Below, piece after piece: positions 52,044-61,403 of a stretch of 64,000 nt of DNA. The notes under the pieces were generated by a model that had not been told where the DNA came from, searched no databases, and saw nothing but the letters and a program-made list of their open reading frames with translations. The number at the start of each line of letters is the position of its first letter. Position 1 is the stretch's first letter. Origin of the DNA: Phycisphaerae bacterium (GTDB lineage: Bacteria > Planctomycetota > Phycisphaerae > UBA1845 > CAIVHJ01); NCBI GenBank assembly GCA_022072405.1, contig JAJVHX010000019.1, forward strand, positions 3,790 through 67,789, in the 5' to 3' direction. The position numbers were made by a program, and so were the translations under genes.

Positions 52044-53114
52044 TTAATCACTTCCCGGAATCTGCACGGTAATCACCAGGTTATCCAGTCGACCGAAAGC
52101 ATCCCCCTCGCCGTAGGCTTCTACCCAGGCAATATCGACAGACGCGCGCGTAATGGTCATGGTTTCTACTGCGCCCGCCAGCAGCGGCTGGGTGAGATAT
52201 TCTTCGAGCAGTTGATCATGGTCATCGTAGGCCCGCAGAATACCGACTTCCGCAATGTCATTCGGGGTCCCGCCAGCGTAATCAATGCTGATCGCCTGAC
52301 CGGGATTGTTGAAATTGATCCTCATCCGGCGAATATCGGTAAAGAAGGGAATGTCCGAATGACCGAACACTTTGACGCCTGTCGGAGCAAATTCGAACCC
52401 ATCATCCTCTGATGCGGTGATCTCAAACAGCGGCACAATATCGCCGTCATCGAGCATGGTATAGAGCGTGACATTTTCGCTGATGAACGTTAAATCCGTT
52501 CCGCTTTCATAATTATCCGGTTCGATCGTTTCGGTCTCCAGCAGGAAAACATCGACACCGATGTTGTCATTGGTGTTTTCATTGTCGGAACTGTTGTCAT
52601 TGGTATTTTCATTCTCATTGCCGTTACCGTTGCCATTTTCATTCAGATTATCTGAGGCGGAATTATCATTGATATTATCCCCCTGATTATCGTTCCCGTT
52701 ATCAAGTTCGGATTCCGCCACATCGGGATGTGGATCACAGCTGTTGCCTAGATAATCACCGTCGGCGTTGGCCTGATCGCTATTGACATCATCTGGACAA
52801 TTGTCGCATGAATTTCCCACGCCATCGCCATCCAGATCACCCTGTACCGGGTTGGAGAGATCCGGGCAGTTATCCGCTTCATTGGCCACTCCATCACCAT
52901 CGATATCCTCGGCCGTGGGCAGCGCATTGGTATCATTGCCAGCCGTATTATCATTGGCCTGATCTGTTACCTGATTATCATTCACATTGTTATTCAGATT
53001 TTGATCATGATTGAGATTATCCGAGGGACTGTTGCCCGAAACAGTGGAGCAACCGCAAATTAACATTAACGCAACACCGGCTGCAAAACAAGAATGGCGT
53101 AATTTCATAATCAT
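52044..53114 (-). CDS. Lipoprotein with thrombospondin type 3 repeats and Asn/Asp-rich linker
   Basis: A 356-residue exported protein. The lipobox is LICGC (Cys22). An Asn/Asp-rich stretch is followed by Ca-binding type 3 elements (DIDGDGVANEADNCPDLS and DLDGDGVGNSCDNCPDD) at about residues 70-120, then a second N/D/E-rich linker (near 135-185) and a C-terminal beta-rich domain (GVKVFGHSDIPFFTDIRRMR, then AISIDYAGGTPNDIAEVG) of unknown ligand. Such Ca-stabilised stalks are common on planctomycete surfaces. The linkers are low-complexity DNA (repeated GATAAT-like units). Confidence 0.82.
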   Translation of the reverse strand: MIMKLRHSCFAAGVALMLICGCSTVSGNSPSDNLNHDQNLNNNVNDNQVTDQANDNTAGNDTNALPTAEDIDGDGVANEADNCPDLSNPVQGDLDGDGVGNSCDNCPDDVNSDQANADGDYLGNSCDPHPDVAESELDNGNDNQGDNINDNSASDNLNENGNGNGNENENTNDNSSDNENTNDNIGVDVFLLETETIEPDNYESGTDLTFISENVTLYTMLDDGDIVPLFEITASEDDGFEFAPTGVKVFGHSDIPFFTDIRRMRINFNNPGQAISIDYAGGTPNDIAEVGILRAYDDHDQLLEEYLTQPLLAGAVETMTITRASVDIAWVEAYGEGDAFGRLDNLVITVQIPGSD

Positions 53115-53232
53115 CTATACCTCACCTACAACATTATGGCCGGAAAAAAGCGTGACTGATTTTTATCTATCGGATAGGTATAAACAGTGCTGCAATCATA
53201 TTATGCTAAGAATTTCATGGTAAGGCTCTGGT

Positions 53233-53814
53233 TTATCCTGCGGGCTGTAGTCCAATAAGAATTTCACTATTACCGCCATGCCCCCGGATGGGACTGGGGG
53301 TCTGCCCAAACACCTGAAGATTGAATCGGGGTAATAACGCCAATACCTCGGAGACAACTGCCTCGATATGCTCCGGTGGTAAAATCCCCTTCTGCAGTAA
53401 CTCCGCAGGAGCCTCATAGTGCGGTTTAATGAGCGAGATAATTCTGCCTCCCGGTCGTAGTAAACCCGCCGCCACAGGCAGAATCAGTTCCTGACGCGTC
53501 CATCCGACATCGATCGCGATCAGATCAGCCTGTTCGGACAGTCGCACATGCAGGGCATTGGTGCGTTCGTGAACCACCACACGCGAATCGCGGCGTAATT
53601 TCCATGCCAGCACCCCATAACCCGTGTCCACGGCATGTACGCGCGCCGCTCCGCGTTGCAGCAAACAATCGGTGAAGCCGCCGACATGGCAACCCAGGTC
53701 CGCACAGATTATGCCCTGAATATCCAGCGCAAAAACAGCCAGGGCATGGTCGAGTTTTTCGCCACCGCGAGAAACAAATCGTCGATCACCGTCTGGTTGT
53801 TTGTGAAAGGCCAT
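53233..53814 (-). CDS. TlyA-like rRNA methyltransferase (FtsJ fold) without S4 domain
   Basis: A 193-residue protein with FVSRGGEKLDHALAVFALDI, the SAM-binding motif ADLGCHVGGFTDCLLQRGA and VDTGYGVLAWKLRRD, and the IIKPHYEA-type end of motif (SLIKPHYEAPAELLQK). These match the TlyA/hemolysin 2'-O-methyltransferase family. It lacks the N-terminal S4 RNA-binding domain of about 60 residues. It is transcribed away from gatE, with a promoter candidate for gatE in the shared upstream region. Confidence 0.88.
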   Translation of the reverse strand: MAFHKQPDGDRRFVSRGGEKLDHALAVFALDIQGIICADLGCHVGGFTDCLLQRGAARVHAVDTGYGVLAWKLRRDSRVVVHERTNALHVRLSEQADLIAIDVGWTRQELILPVAAGLLRPGGRIISLIKPHYEAPAELLQKGILPPEHIEAVVSEVLALLPRFNLQVFGQTPSPIRGHGGNSEILIGLQPAG

Positions 53815-53862
53815 CGTGGATTGTTCCTGCTACGATTATTAGAGTGGTCAGAATGGTTCTGC

Positions 53863-53891
53863 TTTTCAATTCTCGGTAAAAATCATAAAAT
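53863..53891 (+). promoter_or_regulatory. Candidate promoter for gatED
   Basis: TTTTCA (53863-53868), a 17-base spacer and TAAAAT (53886-53891). The start near 53898 would lie at or beyond the in-frame ATG 53900, which supports translation from GTG 53930. Confidence 0.4.
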
Positions 53892-53929
53892 GATGCACTT
53901 TGCAATCCCAGCCGATCAGGAGCATACTG

Positions 53930-55930
53930 GTGAGTGCCTTTCGCTTCAAACCTTACACTGAAATGACGTCGGAAGATTATGCCGCCATCGAGCTGAAATG
54001 CGGTCTGGAAGTGCACCGCCAATTGCTCACCCGTCGAAAACTTTTCTGCCGCTGCCCCGCCGGCCGCTATAGCAAGGAATATCATGCTGAAGTGCTGCGC
54101 CACATGAGGCCGACACTCTCAGAACTGGGTGAATATGACGGTACGGCACTCATGGAGAAAAAAACTCGAAAAAACATTTATTATCGTCTGAATCAGCAAA
54201 CCGTCTGTACTTACGAAATGGACGATACCCCGCCCTTTTTCATGGATGACGAGGCCCTGGACATCGCTCTGGAACTCTGCCTGCTGCTCAAACTGAATAT
54301 CGTTGGCGAGCTGCATATCGCCCGCAAACAATACCTCGACGGCTCGATTCCGACGGGATTTCAGCGCACCGCTATCGTCGGTGTCGATGGTGAATTATTT
54401 TATCAAGGACGGCGGATCGGTGTCCGCCAGCTTTCCATCGAAGAAGATTCCTGCCGCGAAGTCACCGACATTGGCCATGATCGCGTTTATCTCACTGACC
54501 GGCTGGGTATGCCGCTCATAGAAGTCGTCACCGAGCCGGAGATGTACACGCCGCAGGAAGTGGCGGAAGTGGGCGAGATTATCCGCCTGCTGTGTCATAG
54601 TACCCGCCATGTGCGCGTCGGCTCCGGTGCGGCCCGTCAGGATGTCAATGTCAGTGTGCGTGGCGGTACGCGTGTGGAAATCAAAGGCACACCGCAGATC
54701 TGGCGTAATCCGCATCTGATCTACAACGAAGCCATGCGGCAGTGTGCCTTGCTGCATATCCGTGATCTGCTGCGGGAAAGAGGCGTCACCAGCGAAACCT
54801 TGCAGACTTCCGTGGCGGAGGTAACGCGCACCGTGGCCAACACCGCCTACGTGCCGATTCGAAAGGCGGTCGAAGATGGTCTGCTGGTTAAAGCGATAGC
54901 CCTGAAACATTTTGAAGGGTTGCTCAACCACCCGACGCAGGAACATACCACCTTCGCCAAGGAATTTTCCGATCGCGTGCGGGTGATCGCCTGTCTGACG
55001 CAACTGCCGAATATCGCTCATTCTGATCTGGCGGCGGAAACGCTCAGTTCCCGTGAGTGGCGCGAAGTGCGTCGTAAGATGCGGGCCGATGCGGATGATG
55101 CGTTGTTACTGGTGTGGGGTAACGAAGCGGATACGGTTACGGCCGCTCAGGAGATTATTCTGCGGGCCCGTGAAGCGACCATCGGCGTACCGAGTGATAC
55201 CCGACAAGCTTACAAAGATGGCACCAATGGTTTTGAACGAGTATTGCCCGGTCCGGAACGGATGTACCCCGATACGGATCTCCCCCCGATTGAAATCAAC
55301 AGCGCGCGACTGGAGCGGCTGGCAGTTCAAATACCACGGCGGGTCTGGGAACTCGATGAGCGTCTGCAGGAAATCAGGGGTTTAGCGCCCCAACTGCGGC
55401 AGCAATTATTGCGTAGCCCGTATGGAGAACTATTCTGCCGGATCATGACGTCCGGCTCGCTGTCGCCCAATTGGCTCGCCGTCGTACTGACCGAGAGCCT
55501 GATCGGTTTGCGTCGGGAAGGATGTGAACTTCAATTTTTATCTGAACCATTACTGACCGAAGTGTTCACGGCAGTGGTTCAGCAGCGTCTGGTTCCAGAG
55601 GGTGTCATGCCCATGTTGCGCTATTTCTGCCGTTCAATCGAGACGCTCACCCCGGTGGAACTGGTGAACAAGGCCATCTATGAATTGCGCTTGAACCTGA
55701 TCCCGATTGATCAGGTTCGAGAATCTGTAGTCCGGGCAGTTGCGGAATTACCTATTGAACTATTTGTCCAGCCGGATGATCTGCCTCGCTACCTAATGGG
55801 TCGGCTCATGGAACAATGGCGCGGGCGGTTACCCGGCAGACAATTAGCCCAACTGGTGCGGGAGCAGTTGACCGGGCATGCCGGCATACAACACAAGTGG
55901 AAGAATTACTCATGGGCGATGATTCCCTGA
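53930..55930 (+). CDS. gatE: Glu-tRNA(Gln) amidotransferase subunit E (archaeal type)
   Basis: A 666-residue protein of the GatB/GatE family with the GatE layout. The N-terminal kinase domain has ELKCGLEVHRQLLTRRKLFC, IARKQYLDGSIPTGFQRTAI, DRLGMPLIEVVTEPEMYTP and RQDVNVSVRGGTRVEIKG. An AspRS-like GAD insertion (EFSDRVRVIACLTQLPNIAH), absent from GatB, follows. Then come GPERMYPDTDLPPIEI and a helical plus YqeY-like tail. It activates Glu-tRNA(Gln) using ATP and ammonia from GatD. GTG 53930 has AGGAG eight bases upstream. It overlaps gatD by 19 bases. Confidence 0.93.
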   Translation: MSAFRFKPYTEMTSEDYAAIELKCGLEVHRQLLTRRKLFCRCPAGRYSKEYHAEVLRHMRPTLSELGEYDGTALMEKKTRKNIYYRLNQQTVCTYEMDDTPPFFMDDEALDIALELCLLLKLNIVGELHIARKQYLDGSIPTGFQRTAIVGVDGELFYQGRRIGVRQLSIEEDSCREVTDIGHDRVYLTDRLGMPLIEVVTEPEMYTPQEVAEVGEIIRLLCHSTRHVRVGSGAARQDVNVSVRGGTRVEIKGTPQIWRNPHLIYNEAMRQCALLHIRDLLRERGVTSETLQTSVAEVTRTVANTAYVPIRKAVEDGLLVKAIALKHFEGLLNHPTQEHTTFAKEFSDRVRVIACLTQLPNIAHSDLAAETLSSREWREVRRKMRADADDALLLVWGNEADTVTAAQEIILRAREATIGVPSDTRQAYKDGTNGFERVLPGPERMYPDTDLPPIEINSARLERLAVQIPRRVWELDERLQEIRGLAPQLRQQLLRSPYGELFCRIMTSGSLSPNWLAVVLTESLIGLRREGCELQFLSEPLLTEVFTAVVQQRLVPEGVMPMLRYFCRSIETLTPVELVNKAIYELRLNLIPIDQVRESVVRAVAELPIELFVQPDDLPRYLMGRLMEQWRGRLPGRQLAQLVREQLTGHAGIQHKWKNYSWAMIP

Positions 55931-57297
55931 AAGGCTATCGTGGCGTCGGACGCACCGTGCTGGAGCGGCATGAGGCGGGCGTCTGGTCGGATGTGACGGT
56001 AGAGACGACCCGCGGCCGATTTCGCGGTATTGTGCTGCCGCGCTCGGAAACCGCTGATGATCGCCATATCGTGCTGAAACTGATCAGTGGATATAACGTG
56101 GGCGTGGCGGCGGAACAGGTCACCTCCATGGTCGTCCATGATCGTCGCGAAGCGCACTACAAGGTGCCCGAAAAACAGTTTCCCTTCGACCCGGCCAAAC
56201 CACGCGTCAAGCTTTTGGGCACCGGCGGCACGATCGCCAGCCGGCTCGATTACCGCACCGGAGCGGTGATTCCCGCATTTTCACCGGGCGAATTGTACGG
56301 TTCGGTACCGGAATTGGCTGACATCTGCAATCTGGAAACGGAAAAATTGTTCGGTGTGTTCAGCGAAAACATGGGGCCTCAGCAATATATCAAACTGGCC
56401 CAGAATATCGGCGAGGAGATAGCCAAGGGTGTTGACGGCATCGTCATCGGCCACGGCACTGACACCATGCACCATACCGCAGCGATTCTGACTTTCATGG
56501 TGCAGAATCCGCCGATCCCCATCGTCATGGTCGGTTCACAGCGTTCGAGCGACCGCCCCAGCAGCGACGCCGCCATGAACCTGATGTGCGCCGTCAACGC
56601 TGCCGCTTGCGGCGATATCGCTGAAGTCATGGTCTGCATGTTTGGTCCCACTTCGGATCAATATTGTCTGCTGCATCGCGGTACGCGCGTGCGCAAGATG
56701 CACTCCAGCTATCGCTCGACTTTCCGAACCATCGGCGAAAATCCGCTGGCCATGATCGATCCGCACAGCATCACACCCCTGCGGCAGGATTACCATCACC
56801 GCCGCACCGACCGCCAGGTGACCATCAACTCCGCCTTTGAAGAGAAAGTCACCATTCTCTATTACTATCCCAACATGATGCCCGATGTGGTCGATGCTCT
56901 GGTGGAGAAGGGTTATAAAGGGATCGTTATCGCCGGAACCGGTCTGGGTCATGTGAACAAACCTCTCTACGCCGCGATTAAACGCGCGACCGATGCCGGT
57001 GTGCATATCTACATGACCGTGCAGACGCTGTGGGGTTATGTGCAGATGTATGTCTATGAAACCGGACGGGAGCTGATGGAACTGGGGATCATCCCCGCCG
57101 CCAACATGCTGCCCGAAGTCGCCTATGTGAAACTCTGTTGGGCATTGGGCCAGTCCACTGACCGTAACGAGGTGCGCCGGTTAATGCTCACCTCCATTAA
57201 CGATGAAATCACCGAGCGCGAACCCTATAATGGTTATCTCATTTATCAGGGAGCCATTCCGGAAGTGCAGGAATTTTTACGCAGTATTAAACGCTAG
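55912..57297 (+). CDS. gatD: Glu-tRNA(Gln) amidotransferase subunit D (archaeal type)
   Basis: A 461-residue asparaginase-family protein that releases ammonia for GatE. The N-terminal SH3-like domain (about 1-80) is typical of GatD and absent from plain asparaginases. The catalytic part has KLLGTGGTIASRLDYRTGAV (first Thr), GIVIGHGTDTMHHTAAILTF (second Thr-Asp) and MVGSQRSSDRPSSDAAMN, and a C-terminal domain with GIVIAGTGLGHVNKPLYAAI. ATG 55912 has GGAAG upstream and overlaps the gatE end, so the two are coupled. The longer upstream frame is antagonistic to family starts. Confidence 0.94.
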   Translation: MGDDSLKGYRGVGRTVLERHEAGVWSDVTVETTRGRFRGIVLPRSETADDRHIVLKLISGYNVGVAAEQVTSMVVHDRREAHYKVPEKQFPFDPAKPRVKLLGTGGTIASRLDYRTGAVIPAFSPGELYGSVPELADICNLETEKLFGVFSENMGPQQYIKLAQNIGEEIAKGVDGIVIGHGTDTMHHTAAILTFMVQNPPIPIVMVGSQRSSDRPSSDAAMNLMCAVNAAACGDIAEVMVCMFGPTSDQYCLLHRGTRVRKMHSSYRSTFRTIGENPLAMIDPHSITPLRQDYHHRRTDRQVTINSAFEEKVTILYYYPNMMPDVVDALVEKGYKGIVIAGTGLGHVNKPLYAAIKRATDAGVHIYMTVQTLWGYVQMYVYETGRELMELGIIPAANMLPEVAYVKLCWALGQSTDRNEVRRLMLTSINDEITEREPYNGYLIYQGAIPEVQEFLRSIKR

Positions 57298-57300
57298 CCG

Positions 57301-58350
57301 TCATACCTGCCAACCCAACATACCGCAAATTAGTCCGCTGCCGATACCGAGCAGGGCGAGGCGCATTCCCGGAATGGGCAGGTTCTTTTCTAATCCCATT
57401 GCCATGGTCAGAGGCGCGGAGACGGAACCGACATTTCCCAGAAATTCAACCGTCGTGAAATCGCGCTGTTCCTCACGACCGATCACTTCATACAATCGCT
57501 GGCGATGAGCAACTCCGACCTGGTGCGTGTAGCAACGATCCACCTGATCTGTCGACCAACCCAACTGTTCCAGAAATATCGGCCAGGTTTCACCGGCCAG
57601 TTGACAACCGGCCACCAGCAGCGCTTCCGAATCAGTCGCCATGAGCATCTCGGCTTCGGCATCAAAACGATGATCCCCGTGACCACGACATAGATCGTTG
57701 TGCTGAGTGGCGGCCCGGAACACGCCGCCGAGCAGTTTAGGCGAATCATCAACCAGCGACTGTTTTGTTACCACTGCGGCCACTGCTCCCGAACCGATGG
57801 TCAGCGAAGCGAAGGCGGCTTTGAGCTTGGCTTTGGTAGGCTGGGGATCCGCCAATAGATGAGCAATCGTGCTTTCAACCAGTGGTCGGCTGTTTTCCCC
57901 AGCTACGACCAGTCCCCGGCGAATCTGCCCCAGCCGGATCAGGTTCGCCACGGCCCACAAACCATTCAGAAACCCGAGACAGGCATTGGATATATCGTGA
58001 TATCCGGCGTGATCCGGTAATTGTAATTGATGATGAACAACCGAGGCGGTCGCGGGTTCCAGAAAATCACGCGACACCGAAGTAAAGATCAGATAATCAA
58101 TATCCCGTGCGGTCAACTCAGCTTGATCCAAGGCCCGACGTGCGGCGAGTGTGGCCGCTGTACTGGGCAAAGTACCGACTGGCCAGATTCGTCGCTCGCG
58201 GATACCGGTCATCAATTCCAGGCGACCGACGCGCAACTGGAATCGGTTATAAAGCGGTGACAATTGCTCTTCCAGTTCGGCCGAGGTCATAATTTCCTCA
58301 GGCAACTGATAGGCGAGTGCTTCCAGACTGACTCCGACGGCGGTTTTCAT
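57301..58350 (-). CDS. 3-oxoacyl-ACP synthase III family protein
   Basis: A 349-residue thiolase-fold enzyme. The catalytic Cys is in DISNACLGFLNGLWAVANLI, His in CYTHQVGVAHRQRL and Asn in TTVEFLGNVGSVSAPLTMAM, the FabH-type triad. SIG-type GSGAVAAVV and the closing LLGIGSGLICGMLGW fit. FabH condenses acetyl-CoA with malonyl-ACP; the remote family also includes OleA-like head-to-head condensation enzymes, and the sequence does not decide between them. No fatty acid gene is adjacent. It converges on gatD with three bases between the stops. Confidence 0.87.
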   Translation of the reverse strand: MKTAVGVSLEALAYQLPEEIMTSAELEEQLSPLYNRFQLRVGRLELMTGIRERRIWPVGTLPSTAATLAARRALDQAELTARDIDYLIFTSVSRDFLEPATASVVHHQLQLPDHAGYHDISNACLGFLNGLWAVANLIRLGQIRRGLVVAGENSRPLVESTIAHLLADPQPTKAKLKAAFASLTIGSGAVAAVVTKQSLVDDSPKLLGGVFRAATQHNDLCRGHGDHRFDAEAEMLMATDSEALLVAGCQLAGETWPIFLEQLGWSTDQVDRCYTHQVGVAHRQRLYEVIGREEQRDFTTVEFLGNVGSVSAPLTMAMGLEKNLPIPGMRLALLGIGSGLICGMLGWQV

Positions 58351-58471
58351 GTTCTTCCCTTACACAGTGGACTGCTTTCTGGTAATAACGTTAGTATACT
58401 CAACGGTCTGTAGTTTCTCATAGGGTGGTCCGACTGATGACCACTTAACCTACTTGTACTGTTGCTGCCTG

Positions 58472-60304
58472 ATGATGAAAGCATCTCCTCCTTCAAGCCC
58501 TGGCTGGCTGCGTTGGTTACCGCTCGTTTGTCTGAGCGGCTGGGGGTTGTTTTTATTAGCTATCAGTTGGCGGCGGTGGCCTGATCTGCTGATTGATTAC
58601 GGACGCGAATTGTATGTGCCCTGGCAGCTGAGTCTGGGCGATGTACTCTATCAGGATGTCGCCTGGATTTACGGCCCTTTTTCACCCTATTTTCATGCGC
58701 TGATTTTTCGCATCTTCGGTACGGGTTTTACACAGTTGTTTATCACGCAGATTCTGATTGTCGTACTCTCAACCTTGCTAATTTATAGGCTCCAGCGTAT
58801 CTGGCTTGACCCGGCTGCATCAACCGTGGGGGGCATGTTGTTCCTGGGGCTGTTTGCCCTCAATCATCATCAGGCAGTTGGTAACTACAATTTCATCACT
58901 CCTTATTCGCATAACCTGACTCACGGATTGGTCTGGTCGCTCCTGTCCTTGTGGTGCTTATATAAATATTTGCATTTTAACAAGACTTACCACAATCTCA
59001 TCGCTCACTTTTCTGCCGGAATGGTTTATCTATGCAAGCTGGAAGTATTTTTCGCAATATTGATTACTATTCTGGGTATCTGGCTGATGCATCTACTGCT
59101 GAGCAGGCGGACTGATCGATCCACCTTCACTGGTTTAGTAATTGCCCTGTCAGGTCTGCTGGCCCCCGCAATTGCTGGTCTTTTTTTACTCGCTACCCAG
59201 ATGAGCTGGTCCCAGGCTTGGCATAACTTGTCGTTCACCAGTATGGCCATCAGTCACACCGGGGTCGTGTCGGCACCATTTCATCAGTCGATGATGGGGC
59301 TGGATCAGCCGTTCCGAAATCTGTTGATCATGCTGAGTGTGGGAACGGTGGAACTGCTTTTCTTGTTAATTTTCATCTGCGTTGATTTAATATCACGACG
59401 AATCAACCATCGACCGGTTCCGCATGGGTTTTGCCTGCTAATCGGCGCCAGTATCACACTTCCAGGATTGTATGTGATCCGCTCACCGCTGATATGGCAA
59501 ATAATGCGTCCATTGCCCATATTTCTGCTGATACTATTAGGCTTATTGATGTACCGGTTCCATTTTCATCGTACAAACACATCCGAGCGCAGCAAATATG
59601 CAAAAAGTGTTCTACTGACCGGACTGACGATGTTTTCCTTTCTGTTGCTGGGAAAAATAATATTACGCGTGGTACTCTATGATTACGGGTTTGTGCTGGC
59701 TTTACCTGCCATATTGTTGACCTGGATCATACTCATCGCTTACTTGCCGAGGTGGTTCAGACAACATCAATTTATTCCCCGGGCCACTATCACGGCCATT
59801 TGTACAGTCATGGCCCTGATAATCGCTGGTCATTTGAGTGTCTCCCTTCGCTATTGGCATCAGAAATCCGTTCCCTTGCTTGGCACACAGGATAACATCT
59901 ATATCAATGCCAACAGCAATCGTGACCCGATTCTGCAGCATACGATAAACTATCTGAACGAGAACCTCCACGCACAGGATCGCCTGGTCGTGTTTCCAGA
60001 AGGAGTCATGCTGAACTATCTATTACGTCGTGCCAGCTCAATTCCTTATTACAACTTCGATCCGAGCATACTGGCTATCTATTCTGAACCGGTAATGCTG
60101 CAGGCGCTGGCGCAGCATCCACCAGAATGGATTGTCATCAATTCCCGCGATAGTAGTGAATTTAAAGCCCGATATTTCGGATTGGATTATGGGCAATCAA
60201 TTTATAACTGGGTTTGTCAACATTATTCATTACGCCATCAGGAGGGTACCTGGCCTCCAAAGGATAACCAGCTTTCAGTACAAATATACTCGTATACTCC
60301 ATAA
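58472..60304 (+). CDS. GT-C type membrane glycosyltransferase-like protein
   Basis: About 610 residues with roughly a dozen transmembrane helices. The first loop has DYGRELYVPWQLSLGDVLYQ and DVAWIYGPFSPYFHAL, an acidic-loop layout seen in polyprenyl-phosphate sugar transferases and O-antigen-type enzymes. The C-terminal soluble part (near residues 470-610) is probably extracytoplasmic. No Shine-Dalgarno is evident; the start could be ATG 58472 or 58475, with a TTG at 58454 less likely. It is divergent from the ketoacyl synthase gene. Confidence 0.72.
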   Translation: MMKASPPSSPGWLRWLPLVCLSGWGLFLLAISWRRWPDLLIDYGRELYVPWQLSLGDVLYQDVAWIYGPFSPYFHALIFRIFGTGFTQLFITQILIVVLSTLLIYRLQRIWLDPAASTVGGMLFLGLFALNHHQAVGNYNFITPYSHNLTHGLVWSLLSLWCLYKYLHFNKTYHNLIAHFSAGMVYLCKLEVFFAILITILGIWLMHLLLSRRTDRSTFTGLVIALSGLLAPAIAGLFLLATQMSWSQAWHNLSFTSMAISHTGVVSAPFHQSMMGLDQPFRNLLIMLSVGTVELLFLLIFICVDLISRRINHRPVPHGFCLLIGASITLPGLYVIRSPLIWQIMRPLPIFLLILLGLLMYRFHFHRTNTSERSKYAKSVLLTGLTMFSFLLLGKIILRVVLYDYGFVLALPAILLTWIILIAYLPRWFRQHQFIPRATITAICTVMALIIAGHLSVSLRYWHQKSVPLLGTQDNIYINANSNRDPILQHTINYLNENLHAQDRLVVFPEGVMLNYLLRRASSIPYYNFDPSILAIYSEPVMLQALAQHPPEWIVINSRDSSEFKARYFGLDYGQSIYNWVCQHYSLRHQEGTWPPKDNQLSVQIYSYTP

Positions 60305-60474
60305 CCATCAGCGAACACTGCCGACTTTTTCCAGCGAACAAATCATTGCTGCAACTAAGATAAACAGATTACGTCAGCTATTGAACAGCAGCAACTGACG
60401 GTGAATCAACACTCCACCTGGCCGATAGCATTCTGGAAAGCTAACGTCGTACATCATTACCGGGAGTCACGCAC
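60305..60474. other. Gap between the membrane protein and the split chemoreceptor gene
   Basis: No gene is seen. GGGAG at 60462-60466 is the ribosome binding site of the chemoreceptor start at 60475; no convincing promoter was found. Confidence 0.4.
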
Positions 60475-60527
60475 ATGAATTTTAATTTACGTCAGAAAAT
60501 AGTGCTGATCGGGATTATACAGCTTAG
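60475..60527 (+). pseudogene. 5' fragment of the interrupted chemoreceptor gene
   Basis: ATG 60475, with GGGAG eight bases upstream, encodes MNFNLRQKIVLIGIIQL and then runs into the insertion element. The fragment is the cytoplasmic and first membrane half of a chemoreceptor N-terminus. Joining its last bases (CTTAG at 60523-60527) to 61793 onward, at one copy of the shared target site, restores one frame with a complete transmembrane helix that continues into the chemoreceptor coding sequence. The reconstructed gene would code for 509 residues. Confidence 0.85.
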
Positions 60528-61400
60528 AAAGTGTGTGAGAAGGATTCCTTTTTGCCGATCAGTGAAGGTAACGTGGCCTGGAGGCGAATGAATGGGTAGG
60601 AGGCGTTATCCTTCGGACCTGACGAATGAGCAATGGGTGATCATCGAGCGGTTGATTCCGCCGGCGGAGCCGGGAGGACGGCATCGCTCGGTGAACATGC
60701 GTGAGGTGCTCAACGGCATTATCTATTTATTACGCACCGGCTGTTCGTGGCGGCAGTTGCCGCACGATTTTCCGCCGTGGGGCACGGTGCACTATTACTA
60801 TCGCCGCTTTCGGTTGGACGGCACGTGGGAACACCTTCACGACCGCTTACGTGAACGAGTACGTCGTGAGGCCGGTCGGAAGCCGACGCCCTCGGCCGGG
60901 ATCATCGACAGCCAGTCGATCAAAACCGCGGCGCCTCAAAAAGGGGCTGCGGCGGCTACGACGCGGGCAAAAAGGTCAAAGGCCGCAAGCGGCATCTGAT
61001 CGTGGATACGCTCGGTCTGGTTGTGGATCTGGCCGTGCACGCGGGTGACGTGCCGGATCGCGAGGGCGGAGAAATGCTGCTGGGCCAGATCGCCGGTCGC
61101 TTCACCCGGTTGAAAACACTGTGGGCCGACGGTGGCTATGCCGGCGAGTTGGTGCAGACCGCTCAGCGCTGGTATGGCCGGGTGATCGAGATCGTCAAAC
61201 GCAGCGACCTGCACAAATTTGTGGTGCTGCCGAAGCGATGGATCGTGGAGCGAACCTTTGCCTGGCTGGGGAAGTATCGACGGCTGAGCAAGGACTACGA
61301 AACCAATCCGCCCAGCAGCGAATCCATGATCCGCTTAGCCATGATCAACCTCATGATCCATCGGCTGATCCCAGGTTAACCATGCTTCTCACACGCACTC
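60527..61400 (+). mobile_element. IS5-type insertion sequence (IS427/IS1031-like), 874 bp
   Basis: Imperfect terminal inverted repeats are GAAAGTGTGTGAGAAG (left) and, reversed at the right end, GAGTGCGTGTGAGAAG (13 of 16 match). The target TTA, or the longer CTTAG, flanks both sides (60523-60527 and 61400-61404). The transposase occupies 60592-61379. Exact ends are uncertain by one to two bases because the target and element share C and G. It interrupts a chemoreceptor gene. Confidence 0.88.
60592..61379 (+). CDS. IS5 family transposase, two frames joined by -1 frameshifting
   Basis: The first frame (60592-60999) starts MGRRRYPSDLTNEQWVIIER and has TGCSWRQLPHDFPPWGTVHY and the first Asp in IIDSQSIKT. 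The rest lies in the -1 frame (from about 60942 to 61379), with KKVKGRKRHLIVDTLGLVVD, the second Asp in LWADGGYAGEL and the Glu in WIVERTFAWLGKYRRLSKDY. A run of five As and four Gs (60938-60946) is the likely slip site. The joined product is about 262 residues, normal for IS427-type elements. The start ATG overlaps the TGA that ends the truncated chemoreceptor frame by no base but follows at once. Confidence 0.88.
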
Positions 61401-61403
61401 TTA

